A stretch of 64,000 nt of DNA. It comes from Tomocerus qinae. Its lineage: Eukaryota; Arthropoda; Collembola; Entomobryomorpha; Tomoceridae. A model generated the notes under the pieces. The model had not been told where the DNA came from, did not search any database, and saw only the letters and a list, made by a program, of their open reading frames with translations. Made by a program: the position numbers and the translations under genes. Position 1 is the stretch's first letter, and every line of letters starts with the position of its first letter. The DNA lies in the NCBI GenBank assembly GCA_020055645.1, contig CM034550.1:10411501-10475500 (forward strand), given 5' to 3'. This document shows, piece after piece, positions 62,401 through 64,000 of the stretch.

Positions 62401-64000
62401 TTTTATTTTTGGGTATAAATAGTGTCTTTTTTGTACTTAGGTATCAAAAGTCGTAAGTTGATAAGATTTTCCTTTAATTATCAAACGTGATTCCTCTCTC
62501 TGGTAGTTTTCTTTCTATTCACGCCTACACATTTTGTGCTGCGGCACGTAGTCATCTCGTTTTTACTCTGACTTTCATTTGGACTAATATAAGACAAGAT
62601 CTACTGCACTAAGAAGCAAAATGAGTAAATAGTTTCACAGTAATTATCCCTTTTATTTCCTCTAGAGCCACTTACTTGAATTACGCATTTGTTGTTCACG
62701 GCGGGTAGATTAGTACTCTGTGGTAAACACGTACTAATTAAATTGCACAATACTATACATATAAATACTCAAGACTCTTCCGTTTGTATAAACAAATAGG
62801 CTAAAATTCTGGAATGATTTTTCTCTGATCGATCTGTCTGGCTAGTTTGAGGTCAGCATGATAAAGTCAATTTTCAAGCTTAATCTCCTTTGATATCTTG
62901 GCGTGGGTTAAATATTATGATAAAGCGTTGGTAGAAAATGAGATTTTCACTAATGTAATGTGAAAATGGAAACATGTTTTTGATTTTCGCTGATCATTAC
63001 TTAAGGAACTAGTTTGTAGAATACCTAATCATAGCTAGAATTTTATTTCGACATAAAACTAAATGATCTTGGGATGGAATTCCGCTCTGAACTGGCATTG
63101 GATGTGCCGCATGTGTTTCTGAGTTAAGTTTGTCTATTCTGCTCTTTGCTTTTCACAGATAGAAGATAAGACATCTTCTTTATATATCAGAAATCTAGAT
63201 AAGTGAATTTTAGTCACAATCTCCTCCTTCGGAGTACATAGGGCTACACTCTAAATTCACGACCTGAAGTTCCTACTCTGCCCCTACCCACTCTACTGCT
63301 ATGTAGTGTATTATTACTTTTTTATCCAGCCCGAATCAATGATTTACATCTCACTCATGCAAAGATGTAGTATGCGATATGGACATAGACATAGGCTCAA
63401 CTTCAGCTTTAGTGCCATAAATCAGATCATGCGATTTCTGTTATGGCCTAAATAGATTTTTTTCCATTCACGTCTATTTACATGAAAAAATATTCCAAGC
63501 GCGAATCATTTTACTGACATCGTTGCTACTCCGTCTCGCCGCGTCTGTCAACAGACACAATTTCATGTAAATTTTTATTTTCTCAATTGAATTTTTACTC
63601 TCTTCCAATTTTCTTGACCCGTGCACTATACATCCAACTATATCTATAAATCAATACACCCACTTCCTTCACAAGTCCATACTGCATCGACTCAACAATA
63701 CAAAAGATAGATTATGGACATCAGATCATGTATTATTACCGAATACTGACATCGATAAAATAAAATCAGTAAACTTCCACTGCATTGTAATATTATGTAG
63801 TTGAAATTCTTCCCATATACATACCATAAGTAACATTTGGAAATCAGTCAGCATGTCGGCTACATTGCTACAATTTTAATGCAGTGCCTTATTTTTGAAA
63901 TGTTTTCGTCCCATATTCAATTCAACCACAATTGATCTTCTCCCGGAGAATGTTATTTTTAGCGAATGCGTTTTTCGAGGTATTTCGAAGAATGTAGTTT
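59443..64000 (+). other. nAChR (plus) intron 3, start only
   Basis: 4.6 kb to the window edge. I looked for the expected next exon (the W-x-D-Y-x-L-x-W / WKPD region) and did not find it. The corresponding intron in the paralogue is 10.6 kb, so the exon probably lies further right. No other genes are recognised. Confidence 0.6.

Noticed and set aside
59443-64000. Search for the fourth exon of the plus-strand receptor gene
   Set aside because: No W-x-D-Y-x-L-x-W or WKPD coding stretch seen. The open frame at 61362-61565 does not match the receptor.

Overview
The window looks like nuclear DNA of an animal, most probably an arthropod. It is AT-rich, genes are sparse, introns are GT-AG and range from about 80 bp to 10.6 kb, and the best-resolved genes are Cys-loop nicotinic acetylcholine receptor (nAChR) subunits. 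I cannot name the species. There are no bacterial operons, phage genes, CRISPR arrays or recognisable rRNA or tRNA genes. Nearly all short open frames in the long gaps look like chance frames.

Layout. (1) Positions 1-2572, plus strand: the 3' half of a gene entering from the left edge. Its first exons encode the last membrane segments of a divergent SLC6-type (sodium:neurotransmitter symporter) protein. This continues into a lysine-rich tail of about 580 residues built of degenerate ~20-residue repeats. (2) Positions 3694-35220, minus strand: a complete ten-exon alpha-type nAChR subunit of 598 residues, with every exon phase reconciled. Its 3' end converges on the SLC6-like gene. (3) Positions 39411-40136, plus strand: an unrecognised single-exon gene for a 241-residue protein with about four membrane segments. 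(4) Positions 47983-59442, plus strand, running off the right edge: the first three coding exons of a second nAChR subunit, a close structural paralogue of the first, transcribed in the opposite direction.

The two nAChR genes form a head-to-head pair with 12.8 kb between start codons and the orphan membrane-protein gene in between. They share exon-1 length, intron phases and an identical 15-residue exon 3 that differs only at silent sites. Both also have a two-codon upstream ORF whose TGA overlaps the main ATG. Subunits of this kind assemble as pentameric acetylcholine-gated cation channels, and the pair could be co-regulated or co-assembled; that is inference.

Repeats. Intron 2 of the plus-strand nAChR gene holds a ~0.88 kb element with terminal inverted repeats and an internal 40-bp minisatellite, plus a degenerate CCCTG-type repeat field. 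Intron 3 of the minus-strand gene holds two strong hairpin-forming palindromes. The strongest candidate for something undescribed is the repeat-tailed SLC6-like protein, followed by the conserved overlapping micro-uORF and the orphan membrane protein between the receptors.
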